Source: Bacteroidota bacterium (GTDB lineage: Bacteria; Bacteroidota; Bacteroidia; Chitinophagales; Chitinophagaceae). From it: DNA of 64,000 bases. The DNA lies in contig JAFAGI010000025.1 in NCBI GenBank assembly GCA_023422835.1, positions 162,351 to 226,350 of the forward strand, read 5' to 3'. The translations under genes and the position numbers were made by a program. Positions within the stretch are counted from its first letter, which is position 1. The number at the start of each line of letters is the position of its first letter. Positions 54,846 to 63,824 of this stretch are shown one piece after another. The notes under the pieces were generated by a model. It made no database searches. It was not told the DNA's origin and saw only the letters and a program-made list of their open reading frames with translations.

Positions 54846-55700
54846 CTATAGTAGGCCTGATAGTTTGCTAAGCTCTACATTTGTAGTTTTCATTGGCTTA
54901 GTAGCCAGTTTAGTATTTTCTTTTTCAACCATATCTTTCAGCTCAGGCCATGAAATGGTTGCGTTGATGAGTTTTGAGGTACGGTTATAATTATTATCAG
55001 GTGCCCATACAAAAAAGCAGGAGCCTCCTTTTAAAGTATTGATTATTTCCCTTGACAACGATTCGGGCACTGCCGGGCAACCCCAGCTTCTGCCTACAGT
55101 TTCGTTGTCTGCGCGGTTCTGATTTACATAATCGCTGCCATGCATTACCACGCCCCTGTCGTATGCATTTGTGTTGAAGCCGTCTTCTTTGCCATGCAGG
55201 CGCATGCTAAAGCCCGCTCTTCCTACATAAGAATCGCCGGTGACCATAAAGCCCAAAGAGCTTTTGTTGGAGTTATGTGCATTGGAAAAGCTGGTAGCGT
55301 AGTCCTTCCCCGAATTTTTGCCGTGCGATACAAAGGTGTTGTAGATCAACCGGCCTGTTTGCAGATTAATGACATACAACCTTCGGTTCTGGCTGGGCTG
55401 GCTGTAATCTACAATAGTGAGAAGGTTACTCTTGTTGAGCATACCGTTGTTCAGCAAAAACTGGTAACCTTTGTAAGCTTTGTAAAATACTTCTTTTTTC
55501 AGGCCTGTACTTGCCAGGTTTATTCTGCCGTATACAGAATCCATATATCTTACTGCTACATTAGCGCTTGTAGTTTTTTCGGGAAGAAGTGAAGGGAATT
55601 TTTTTTCATCCGGCATATTTTCATGTTTGTTTACTGCCGGGGCTGCAAAAGATGAAAGAAATAAGCCTAATCCTAAAAATACAATTAATCTTTTTTTCAT
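54846..55700 (-). CDS. Murein L,D-transpeptidase catalytic-domain protein
   Basis: Secreted (signal peptide KKRLIVFLGLGLFLSSFAAPA). 284 residues of the YkuD-related L,D-transpeptidase-3 type, with VVMHGSDYVNQNRADNETVG and the catalytic Cys in GRSWGCPAVPESLSREI. Acts on peptidoglycan cross-links or lipoprotein attachment (family knowledge). Monocistronic or with the small downstream gene. Confidence 0.88.
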   Translation of the reverse strand: MKKRLIVFLGLGLFLSSFAAPAVNKHENMPDEKKFPSLLPEKTTSANVAVRYMDSVYGRINLASTGLKKEVFYKAYKGYQFLLNNGMLNKSNLLTIVDYSQPSQNRRLYVINLQTGRLIYNTFVSHGKNSGKDYATSFSNAHNSNKSSLGFMVTGDSYVGRAGFSMRLHGKEDGFNTNAYDRGVVMHGSDYVNQNRADNETVGRSWGCPAVPESLSREIINTLKGGSCFFVWAPDNNYNRTSKLINATISWPELKDMVEKENTKLATKPMKTTNVELSKLSGLL

Positions 55701-55976
55701 TTACTAATCTGGTTTGTATCAACTGTATCCGATTTGAGCGCTTTGGCACAGATTTTGTTTTATTTCTAATCAGTTGATTTATGAATCAATAAATATATTT
55801 TTACTTGAAAAAATCTACGGTTTTAGTCTCACATTAGAACTGTAGATTTTGTGTGTTCCATTATAGTAAGATTGCAAATTTGCGAAAAAGTTTCCTATTA
55901 TCTGCTGTTTTAACACAACAAAAGGCCGAAAGTTAATGGTTTTCCGTTCAGTTTGTTAATAAATGGGGCTTTAAAG

Positions 55977-56948
55977 CTATAAAGAATACCTCTTCTTCAA
56001 CTCGCCTGCAATACGGTTTATGGTATCGTCAAACGGTGTAAAACTAAAGCCGGGGAGCGCCTTCAATATTTTTTCATTGTTGTAATAAACCGATTCCTGG
56101 GCAGAACGCGCAGTCTCTTTGGTGAGCAATGGTTTTTTGCCGGAAAACTTTGCCGAGAGATAAGATAAACGCCACACGAGCTCCGCCATAAACCTGTTAA
56201 CCTTTTTATGCGGCGGCTTTTTGCCCATAGCCAAGGCTATTTTGGTAAAAAGTTCTTTAAAAGAAATATTTACGGCATTTAAAATAAATCGCTGGTTGGA
56301 AATGCCTGATTCCATTAGCCTGATCATGGCTTCTGCCACATCATTAACATCCACAAAGCCGTGTATTCCTTCGGTATAGTAGGGAAACTCCTCGTAGGCA
56401 GATTTAAACAGCTGCGTAGAGCCGCTGTTCCAGTCGCCCGCACCAAGTATAATGGATGGGTTTACAATAGCTATATTCAGTCCTTCGCAGCCGGCACGCC
56501 ACACTTCCATTTCCGCAAAATGCTTGGTTTTGCCGTAGACAGAGCCTTGGCCCGTAAATTCATTTTCCTCCGTGAGCGGCTTCTGCCCCGGCTGATGCCC
56601 CAATGCCGCTACAGAACTCACATACACCAGCTTCTTTACACCGGCATCGATACATTCATTCACCACATTGGCCGTACCCTGTATATTGGTGTTGAACAGC
56701 TCCTGCTTTTCTTCTCCGTCAAAAGATACCACGGCCGCACAGTGATAGACCTTATCAACGCCCTTCATGGCATTTTCGAGTTCCACTACATCCAATATAT
56801 CGCAGGAAAAACCTTCTGCGCCTGCAATACTTTTGCCGCTCCTGCTCAATGCAATAATTCTATTGCCTTGGGATGCAAGCTTTTGTATAAGATGAGAACC
56901 CACAAGCCCGGTTGCGCCAGTAACTAATATCGTTTCTTTGGTATGTAT
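55977..56948 (-). CDS. NAD-dependent epimerase/dehydratase-like protein (extended SDR), start unclear
   Basis: Rossmann protein of about 310-320 residues: glycine motif TGATGLVGSHLIQKL at the N-terminus, YHCAAVVSFDGEE, SSVAALGHQPGQKPLTEE, and active-site YGKTKHFAE. Likely acts on a nucleotide sugar, dihydroflavonol-like or 3-beta-hydroxysteroid-like substrate; unspecified. The first standard start (GTG at 56901-56903) cuts through the glycine motif and cannot be right. Upstream to the stop at 56961-56963 there is no ATG, GTG or TTG. The codon ATA at 56946-56948 is the most plausible initiation site, giving HTKETILVTGATG. Confidence 0.82.
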   Translation of the reverse strand: MHTKETILVTGATGLVGSHLIQKLASQGNRIIALSRSGKSIAGAEGFSCDILDVVELENAMKGVDKVYHCAAVVSFDGEEKQELFNTNIQGTANVVNECIDAGVKKLVYVSSVAALGHQPGQKPLTEENEFTGQGSVYGKTKHFAEMEVWRAGCEGLNIAIVNPSIILGAGDWNSGSTQLFKSAYEEFPYYTEGIHGFVDVNDVAEAMIRLMESGISNQRFILNAVNISFKELFTKIALAMGKKPPHKKVNRFMAELVWRLSYLSAKFSGKKPLLTKETARSAQESVYYNNEKILKALPGFSFTPFDDTINRIAGELKKRYSL

Positions 56949-57047
56949 TGCTAACTGTTTTTAATTCAGTTGCAAAAATACGGAGTTTGCATCATCTAAA
57001 TTACTTACTAATTTTATCGCCATTGATAATTTTATTAATTTTACGAT

Positions 57048-57851
57048 ATGACACAACAGCTTTCTCTTTTTGATTTTGGCGAAACGCAGCCCGCCGGGAA
57101 TGAAGATGCCATAATAACACCGGGAATGCCGCTGACAGAAACGCTTGCAGGCGAAGTTGTATCTCGGGAAGATAAAGAGCTGCAGGAAGCAGATAAGCCG
57201 GCAGCATTAAACTTTACATTTACCTTGTTTGTGGCAGAGCCTATCGCAACACCTATAGAAAACTTACCACAACAAGAAGGTGCAGTTGTTGAAGAAGATG
57301 CAAATATGATTTCTTTTGAAGAAGAAGAAATAGCCGGCATGTATTTTCCACCCGAAAAAGTTGGTGCAACAGATGTAGTGGAAGATGTTTTTGAAGAAGA
57401 AGCTGCCATGGAAACAACTTCTTTTAAGCCTGGCGAAAAAATCACTACTGTAAGAAAACGCGGCAGGAAATCTTTCAAAGAGATAGACACCGAAGCAGAC
57501 CTGATAAGCGTTCCGGACGATGAGGACCTTTTTAAAAAACAATATTACTCCATTACCGAAGTAGCCAGATGGTTCCGGGTAAATAATTCTTTGCTACGCT
57601 TCTGGGAGAATGAATTCCCGGTTTTAAAACCGCGCAAGAACCGCAAAGGCGACAGGCTTTTCCGCCCGGAAGATATAAAAAACCTGCAGGTGATTTACTA
57701 CCTGCTGCGCCAGAGAAAATTTACCATTGATGGCGCAAGAAAATACCTGAAAACCAACAAGGAAAATGTAGAGGCCACCTTAAAGATCATCCAGTCGCTG
57801 AATAAATTTAAAGGCTTCCTGCTGGAAATAAAAGCCAACCTGGACCACTAA
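57048..57851 (+). CDS. MerR-type regulator with long acidic N-terminus
   Basis: 267 residues. The MerR winged-helix domain sits at the C-terminal half (about 165-235): YYSITEVARWFRVNNSLLRF, then WENEFPVLKPRKNRKGDRLF and RPEDIKNLQVIYYLLRQRKF. Residues 1-150 are acidic and low in structure, with a basic patch (TVRKRGRKSFKEID) near 135. MerR proteins normally begin with the HTH. No effector domain follows, only about 30 residues. Divergent from the epimerase-like gene. Confidence 0.85.
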   Translation: MTQQLSLFDFGETQPAGNEDAIITPGMPLTETLAGEVVSREDKELQEADKPAALNFTFTLFVAEPIATPIENLPQQEGAVVEEDANMISFEEEEIAGMYFPPEKVGATDVVEDVFEEEAAMETTSFKPGEKITTVRKRGRKSFKEIDTEADLISVPDDEDLFKKQYYSITEVARWFRVNNSLLRFWENEFPVLKPRKNRKGDRLFRPEDIKNLQVIYYLLRQRKFTIDGARKYLKTNKENVEATLKIIQSLNKFKGFLLEIKANLDH

Positions 57852-57876
57852 ACCCGCCTCTACACATTATTATTGC

Positions 57877-59478
57877 CTATGGATGCATTTGCCTGGCCAG
57901 CATCACAGCTTTGTATGCATTTACAATGCCACCTGTCGTGCTAAGCTCTGATAAGGAAGCGGGTTGCTTTGTGGCAGGATTGGTAACATCAAAATCAATT
58001 TTTACAGCAGACTGCTCAATAATATGCTTTAATTGCACTGCCGTTAATTTCGGAAAATAAGCTTTCAGCAAACCGGCAATACCTGCTACTACAGGCGAAG
58101 CCATGCTGGTGCCGCTCAAAGGGCCATAACTATCTGCCCCCGGAAGAGTAGCATAAATACCTACACCCGGAGCAAATACATCTACACTTTTCTTACCGAA
58201 ATTGCTGAACCTGGCTACCAGCGTGGATTTGGTGGCCCCGCTTGCGCCTACGGTGATTATATTTTTAAAAGTTTTACGGTCATTCCTGCCATAATATTGT
58301 GTGGGATAATTGGGATCGTAATCAATCAGCCTGCTGTCATTGCCCGCAGCATGTACTATCAGCACATTTTTTCTTTCGGCATAGCGCAGAGCCTTCTCTA
58401 CCCAGTGTCTTTCGGGAGAAACCCTTTTACCAAAACTCATGTTGATAATTTTTGCGCCGTTGTCCACTGCGTAGCGGATGGCGAGCGCAATATCTTTATC
58501 GTGCTCATCGCCGTCAGGCACAGCACGGATCTGCATAAGCTTCACATGATCAGCTACGCCGTTCATGCCTGTATTTTTATCTCTCTGTGCACCAATGATG
58601 CCGGATACATGCGTACCATGCCTGACGTCAGGGGCTGCAATGTTGTAGTTGCCATAATATTTATCACGGATGCTGGCGTAATTATCTCCAACCACTTGGC
58701 CGCGGAAATCCTGCGGTGGCGTAACCGGCAATGCAAGCTTGCTCCTTTTTTCTTCCAGCACTTTCTTTATTTCAGCATCTAAATTGGCTGAAGTGACACT
58801 TTTGGACACCCGGGTAAAAAGCGAAAGATAGATCTGCTTGAGCGCTCTTTGTTTATCGTCTGCAGGCTCAAACTTTATCACGTCTTCCCGTGTAAAATTT
58901 TCGCCTATCACTTTTGACGGCTCCTGCAATTCAGGCAACATGGCAGCAACTCTTTCTATAGCGCTGATCTCTGATGAAGACCTTTCAATGATCAGTTCTT
59001 TGGATTTCACCCAATCGGCATATGCTTTACGGTACCTTCTTTTTATTTTACCGGCAGGCTTATTTTCAAACAGCGGTTTGTATTTAAAATAAACGCGTTC
59101 TGCTTCGTAAGAATCCTTATTTACATTTTTTCGTGCATCATTCTTAGCGCCCAGGAAATTCCAGCCGTGCACATCGTCTACATAACCGTTGCGGTCATCA
59201 TCAATGCCGTTGTGCGGAATTTCTTTTTGATTTACCCACAATACATTTTTCAGGTCGTTTTGCAAAGTATCGGCGCCGGAGTCAATCACAGCAACAACTA
59301 CAGACTGAGGCGTTCTGTCCTGTAATGCATCATAAGCTTTCTGCAGGCTGATGCCGTAAATACTGTCGGTATCGAAATCAAGGACATGCCAATCGCGCGG
59401 TACAGCTTTCTGTGCGGTTACTGCCTGTAAGAAAAAAATTGTAAAAGAAAAAGTGATTAAAATAAACTTCCTGGTCAT
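57877..59478 (-). CDS. S8 family (subtilisin-like) serine peptidase
   Basis: Exported protease: signal peptide KFILITFSFTIFFLQAVTAQ. Catalytic triad D66 (VVAVIDSGAD), H287 (HGTHVSGIIG) and S458 (SGTSMASPVVAG), with oxyanion N380. 533 residues. The Asp and His are separated by about 220 residues, about five times the distance in subtilisin. The inserted part (about 115-260) is charged and helical. No C-terminal sorting domain is present. Substrate unknown. Confidence 0.93.
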   Translation of the reverse strand: MTRKFILITFSFTIFFLQAVTAQKAVPRDWHVLDFDTDSIYGISLQKAYDALQDRTPQSVVVAVIDSGADTLQNDLKNVLWVNQKEIPHNGIDDDRNGYVDDVHGWNFLGAKNDARKNVNKDSYEAERVYFKYKPLFENKPAGKIKRRYRKAYADWVKSKELIIERSSSEISAIERVAAMLPELQEPSKVIGENFTREDVIKFEPADDKQRALKQIYLSLFTRVSKSVTSANLDAEIKKVLEEKRSKLALPVTPPQDFRGQVVGDNYASIRDKYYGNYNIAAPDVRHGTHVSGIIGAQRDKNTGMNGVADHVKLMQIRAVPDGDEHDKDIALAIRYAVDNGAKIINMSFGKRVSPERHWVEKALRYAERKNVLIVHAAGNDSRLIDYDPNYPTQYYGRNDRKTFKNIITVGASGATKSTLVARFSNFGKKSVDVFAPGVGIYATLPGADSYGPLSGTSMASPVVAGIAGLLKAYFPKLTAVQLKHIIEQSAVKIDFDVTNPATKQPASLSELSTTGGIVNAYKAVMLARQMHP

Positions 59479-59602
59479 GTGTGTATCATTAGTTTACTGA
59501 GGCTGCAATTTACAATTTTATTTGGCGAGGGCTGCACAACCGCTAAATATGCTGCTAATTCATTAACTAAATAATTTAATTTACTTTTGAAAAAACGAAC
59601 GG

Positions 59603-60982
59603 ATGCAGGATATTTTTTCACAACGAAACGATTCAATCGTAGCCATAGCAACACCGCCGGGAATGGGCGCCATAGCTGTTTTACGCGTCAGCGGGCAAAA
59701 AAGCTTTGAGATAGTCAACCGGCTTTTTAAACATAAAGACCTGTCTGCTCAAGCCTCACACACCATTCACTATGGCACATTGAAGGACGGCGCTGAAACA
59801 CTGGATGAAGTGGTGCTATCGCTATACAAAGGCCCCCACTCCTATACGGGTGAAGATGTCATTGAAATATCTTGCCACGGATCTGTATTCATACAAAAAC
59901 AAATTTTGCATGCGCTCATCAGGCAAGGTGCGCGGCCGGCCATGCCTGGTGAGTTTACGCAGCGCGCATTTTTAAATGGCAAGCTTGACCTTACCCAGGC
60001 GGAAGCTGTCGGCGACCTGATAGCTTCACAGTCAAAGGCTGCGCAACAAACTGCCCTGAACCAGTTGCGCGGCGGCTTTAAAAATGACCTGGCCAGGCTG
60101 CGCGAGGAACTGATTAATTTTGCAGCGCTGATAGAACTGGAACTTGATTTCTCTGACGAAGATGTGGAGTTTGCAGACAGGGCCCAGTTCAGGAAACTGA
60201 TTGCAATACTCAGCTCGCAGATCTCGAAACTGATTGAATCCTTCAGGCTGGGCAATGTTATCAAGAACGGCGTAAGTGTGGCCATCATCGGTAAGCCGAA
60301 TGCCGGGAAATCCACGCTGCTGAATGCTTTGCTCAATGAAGAACGTGCCATCGTCTCTGAAATTGCCGGCACCACACGCGACACGATTGAGGAAACCATG
60401 AACATCAACGGGGTGCTTTTCAGGCTCATAGATACGGCAGGTATACGCGAACATTCCACAGATACTATTGAAAACCTTGGTATTGAAAGGAGCAAACAAA
60501 ACGCTGCCAAAGCAGACATTATCCTGCACCTCAAAGATATGACAGACACTGAAGAAGACGATTTCCCGTGGCTGGAGGATTATTCCCAAAAAACCATTGA
60601 TGTACACACCAAGTTTGATAAATGGCAACAACAGCCAGGAGCCAGCCATTTACCGGATGCACATCTTTCGCAAAACATCACCGCTGCCAAAACAGGCTTC
60701 GGCATGGACGCATTAAAGGAACTGCTGTATGAAAAGGCTGTAGGCGGAGATATCAATACAGAAAACACCATCGTGACCAACGAGCGGCACCATGCTGCCC
60801 TGCTGAAAATAGCCCAAAGCTTATCAGACATCAGCGACGGCATGGATAACGGGCTTACCGGCGACCTCCTGGCGCTTGACATCCGCCGCGCACTGCATTA
60901 CCTCGGCGAGATCACCGGTCAGGTAGAAGTAGACAGGGACATCCTGGGGACTATTTTCGGGAAATTTTGTATCGGAAAGTAA
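59603..60982 (+). CDS. mnmE: tRNA modification GTPase MnmE
   Basis: With MnmG makes 5-carboxymethylaminomethyl-type changes at wobble U34. 459 residues: N-terminal folate-binding domain (1-120), helical domain, inserted G domain with GKPNAGKS (230-237), TTRDT and DTAGIRE, and the C-terminal catalytic CxGK (FCIGK) as the last residues. A TACTTTTG -7 element is at 59582-59589. The intact 3' end is directly followed by integrase-type DNA, so the gene end probably serves as attachment site of an island. Confidence 0.96.
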   Translation: MQDIFSQRNDSIVAIATPPGMGAIAVLRVSGQKSFEIVNRLFKHKDLSAQASHTIHYGTLKDGAETLDEVVLSLYKGPHSYTGEDVIEISCHGSVFIQKQILHALIRQGARPAMPGEFTQRAFLNGKLDLTQAEAVGDLIASQSKAAQQTALNQLRGGFKNDLARLREELINFAALIELELDFSDEDVEFADRAQFRKLIAILSSQISKLIESFRLGNVIKNGVSVAIIGKPNAGKSTLLNALLNEERAIVSEIAGTTRDTIEETMNINGVLFRLIDTAGIREHSTDTIENLGIERSKQNAAKADIILHLKDMTDTEEDDFPWLEDYSQKTIDVHTKFDKWQQQPGASHLPDAHLSQNITAAKTGFGMDALKELLYEKAVGGDINTENTIVTNERHHAALLKIAQSLSDISDGMDNGLTGDLLALDIRRALHYLGEITGQVEVDRDILGTIFGKFCIGK

Positions 60983-61047
60983 ATACCTTTCTTTTGTTTG
61001 CTAAGTGATTGTTTTTCAATGCTTATACTTCTTTTTTATTTCCTTTT

Positions 61048-61140
61048 TTTGTTGCCCGATTGCCCTTTTTTACTTATTTTTGTTGCCTATTTGTTGCCCA
61101 AGTAGAATATTTGTTGCCCGACATTTTTTTTGTTGCCCGA
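61048..61140 (+). repeat. Five direct TTTGTTGCC repeats between mnmE and the integrase
   Basis: TTTGTTGCCCGA at 61048, 61110 and 61129, TTTGTTGCCCA at 61090, and TTTGTTGCCT at 61079, all in plus orientation in T-rich DNA. Position between the presumed att site and an integrase gene fits arm-type recombinase or accessory-factor sites. Confidence 0.7.
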
Positions 61141-61182
61141 TATTCTGTTAGGGATTTTTAGGAACTTTTTTAACTGAAAGAA

Positions 61183-62289
61183 ATGAAAGTAACATTGCGC
61201 CAACGCCAGAAGGGTGAGAAAATTAGTCTGTACTTAGAATATTACAGCAATGGTAAAAGACAGTATGAATACCTAAATCTTTACCTAACACCCGTCCCAG
61301 AGAAGGGAACACTTACAAAATTCCAAAAGGATGAAAACAAAAAAATCCTTGCTTTAGCTGAAACTATACGCAGCAAAAGGCATTTGGAATTTGAATCCAA
61401 CACATACGACCTACACGATAAAGAGAAGTTGAAAAGCTACTTCATTTCTTATATGGAAATGCTTGCCGAAAAGCGTAAGGATAGTATGGGTAACTATGGA
61501 AATTGGGATAGTACAATCAAACACCTTAAAAAGTATTGCCCACGGGATATTCAGTTCAACCAAATAAACAAGCAATTTGTAGAAGGCTTCAAAGAATACT
61601 TGGTGAAGAAGGCAGCAACTAAGACAGGAGCAAAGCTTTCCACGAATACGAAGAACAGTTATTTCAATAAATTCAAGGCAGCACTAAAGCAAGCAGTAAA
61701 GGACGGTATCATAAACCGCAATCCTGCTGAAACGGTTGAAGGTTTGCCACAAGGAGAGCCAGTGCGTGAGTTCCTTACATTGGATGAAGTAAAAGCATTG
61801 GCGAAAACAGAATGTGGTAATGACTTAATGAAAAGAGCTTTCCTATTCAGTTGCCTTACAGGGCTTCGTTTCAGCGATATTCAAAAATTGAAGTGGAGCG
61901 AAATGCAGCAGTCCGCCGAGCTTGGGCATTATATCCGCTTCATTCAGAAGAAAACAAAAGGGTCAGAAACCTTACCTATTTCCGATGAAGCTTTCAGCCT
62001 TACAGGTGAGCGAGGAGAGCCAGGCGACAATGTATTCCCTGATATGATTTATTCGGACAGTCGCAATCATACCCTTTACCGTTGGTTCATTAAAGCAGGA
62101 ATTGACAAGCACATAACTTTCCATTGTGGAAGGCACACATACGCCACTTTACAACTTACATTAGGTACTGATATTTTTACAGTCAGCAAATTGCTTGGGC
62201 ATAGACACTTAAAGACTACTCAGATTTACGCCAATGTTATTGATGAAAAGAAAACAGTTGCAGCAAACAAAATTAAGATAGGAATTTAA
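61183..62289 (+). CDS. Tyrosine recombinase/integrase
   Basis: 368 residues. N-terminal arm-binding-type domain (about 1-75), SAM-like core-binding domain (about 85-185), and catalytic domain (about 195-360) with R229 (TGLRFSD), a Lys in KKTKGSE (256-259), H314 and R317 (HCGRHT), H340 (LGHRHL) and the nucleophile Y349 (QIYANV). All catalytic residues are present, so it is likely active. It lies 200 bp after mnmE in the same direction and is followed by an unknown gene after 10 bp. Confidence 0.94.
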   Translation: MKVTLRQRQKGEKISLYLEYYSNGKRQYEYLNLYLTPVPEKGTLTKFQKDENKKILALAETIRSKRHLEFESNTYDLHDKEKLKSYFISYMEMLAEKRKDSMGNYGNWDSTIKHLKKYCPRDIQFNQINKQFVEGFKEYLVKKAATKTGAKLSTNTKNSYFNKFKAALKQAVKDGIINRNPAETVEGLPQGEPVREFLTLDEVKALAKTECGNDLMKRAFLFSCLTGLRFSDIQKLKWSEMQQSAELGHYIRFIQKKTKGSETLPISDEAFSLTGERGEPGDNVFPDMIYSDSRNHTLYRWFIKAGIDKHITFHCGRHTYATLQLTLGTDIFTVSKLLGHRHLKTTQIYANVIDEKKTVAANKIKIGI

Positions 62290-62299
62290 AAATACACCT

Positions 62300-63337
62300 A
62301 TGCCAAATAACCCACTTTCAGTTTTTCACGAAATATTATTCTTAGGGCTTCGCCCTTGGAACAATAGGTCATTGCCGGAGGCAAAGTTCAAAGAGTTGGT
62401 AAGAGAAGTAAACAACGAAGTTTACAATCACCAACCGAAATACAAGGTTGCTTTCAGCAACCCTTTAAACGCAAAGCGCAAATACTACAGCTTGATAATT
62501 GCCAATGGCGCTATCCATTTTCTCAACCATATTAAGAAGGAAATGGACGCAGCATTGAACGACAAAGAGCGGATATATTTAGTAATGCACCAATCTTTAA
62601 AGCCATTAGCCCAGAAGCTAAAAGAAGCCAATAATATTATTGAAGAAAGGCAGCTGCATTGGAGCGAGATTAAAGGGACAGCTCATTTATCAAGCAGCGA
62701 TGCAGCCCAAGCTGATGAAGCCTACATTATCCAATTAGTGAAGTACAATTTATTGTTTATATATTTGGAAATTCAGAACAGCTTCCCGCAGTTCCTGAAT
62801 GATGATGCACTTAGCGCAGATGAACTGCACCAAAAGTTTTTTACAGAGCAAGAATTGCAGTCCTACATAATCACTAATGCCGACCAAATCAACTTGCCTA
62901 CACCTGCTTCGCAGGTTAAGGCAGACCCCCACGCAATAACTTTTGAGAGGAAAGCTTTTGATTTTAACGACCCCCCTAAAGGCGTACTGCCTTATACAAA
63001 AGTTGTTAGAAATGAACAACGCTTTGCAGCGTTTGAAGAAGAACTTTTCTTACACAACCTGATTGATAAAGATTACAATTTTATTGACGACCACGGCAAC
63101 AAACAACTATTGGCAGCAGCAATCCAAGCGATAATTGCAAAGAACTATTTTTTAGAAAGAAATTTTGTGAAGCTAAGAGCAATGCAGCCGGTTGATATAA
63201 GAAAGTTTATCGACCATAGATATACCACTTCAATTGATAAGCAATTCCGAAATTGGAGCAATGATACCAATGCCTTAGCCCAATTCTTAGATAATCACTT
63301 TTGGATTACCAATTTACCTGCGGATAAATTGCGGTAA
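62300..63337 (+). CDS. Unrecognised island protein
   Basis: 345 residues, no signal peptide or membrane helix. Mostly helical, with polar linkers. Recognisable phrases are LGLRPWNNRSLPEAKFKELV near the start, a central hydrophobic helix (YNLLFIYLEIQNSF), and FIDHRYTTSIDKQFRNWSND near the end. I do not recognise the family. Its position 10 bp after the integrase suggests a co-transcribed role in the element, such as control of excision or a cargo function. Confidence 0.75.
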   Translation: MPNNPLSVFHEILFLGLRPWNNRSLPEAKFKELVREVNNEVYNHQPKYKVAFSNPLNAKRKYYSLIIANGAIHFLNHIKKEMDAALNDKERIYLVMHQSLKPLAQKLKEANNIIEERQLHWSEIKGTAHLSSSDAAQADEAYIIQLVKYNLLFIYLEIQNSFPQFLNDDALSADELHQKFFTEQELQSYIITNADQINLPTPASQVKADPHAITFERKAFDFNDPPKGVLPYTKVVRNEQRFAAFEEELFLHNLIDKDYNFIDDHGNKQLLAAAIQAIIAKNYFLERNFVKLRAMQPVDIRKFIDHRYTTSIDKQFRNWSNDTNALAQFLDNHFWITNLPADKLR

Positions 63338-63524
63338 TTTTCTGTCATTTTACCAATCCAAATTACCACTTTTTTTTAGAACCCTTGCCCAGCAAGGGTT
63401 TTGCCATTTCCAAATTACCACTTTCTGCATTACCAGCCCCTTCTTACCAAGTTTGCAGTATCGTTGAGAAAACAACGATGACTTTGCGCAAAGTCCTTTT
63501 AATAACTTTTTAATTAATATTAAA
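63338..63524. promoter_or_regulatory. Repeat-rich intergenic region of the island
   Basis: CCAAATTACCACTTT occurs twice (about 63357-63371 and 63410-63424), with further TTACCA words at about 63348, 63430 and 63444. AACCCTTGC-CCA-GCAAGGGTT is a perfect 9-bp hairpin (63380-63400). ATCGTTG-AGAAAA-CAACGAT (63460-63479) runs directly into the perfect palindrome GACTTTGCGCAAAGTC (63480-63495), then CTTTT. Possible terminator of the previous gene plus protein-binding sites. Confidence 0.5.
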
Positions 63525-63824
63525 ATGGACAAAGTCTTATTGCAGCTTGAAAAAATTACGAAGCTGCTTGAAGCTCAGAACTTGGTTCGCAAGGAAGTTT
63601 TAAACTTCGGCGAAGCCTGCGATTATTTGGAACTATCGCATTCACACCTGTACAAATTAACTAGTACAGGAAGCGTTCCACATTACAAGCCCAACGGCAA
63701 AAAAATCTACTTCAAGCGGAGTGAGTTGGATGATTGGTTGCTACGCAACCGCAACACCACTTCGGAGGAAATAGACAAAATGGCGAGCGACTACATTCTT
63801 CACAATCAAAAACCAAGATTATGA
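63525..63824 (+). CDS. Small HTH protein, excisionase-like
   Basis: 99 residues. N-terminal coiled-coil-like helix (LLQLEKITKLLEAQN), then a MerR-like/HTH_17 domain at about 25-75: LNFGEACDYLELSHSHLYKL and KKIYFKRSELDDWLLRN. Such proteins serve as excisionases (directionality factors) or regulators in Bacteroidota mobile elements. Its stop overlaps the start of the next gene (ATGA). Confidence 0.85.
   Translation: MDKVLLQLEKITKLLEAQNLVRKEVLNFGEACDYLELSHSHLYKLTSTGSVPHYKPNGKKIYFKRSELDDWLLRNRNTTSEEIDKMASDYILHNQKPRL

Noticed and set aside
61048..61140. CRISPR or plasmid-origin iterons
   Set aside because: Repeats are short and irregularly spaced, and no replication gene is adjacent; integrase context explains them better.
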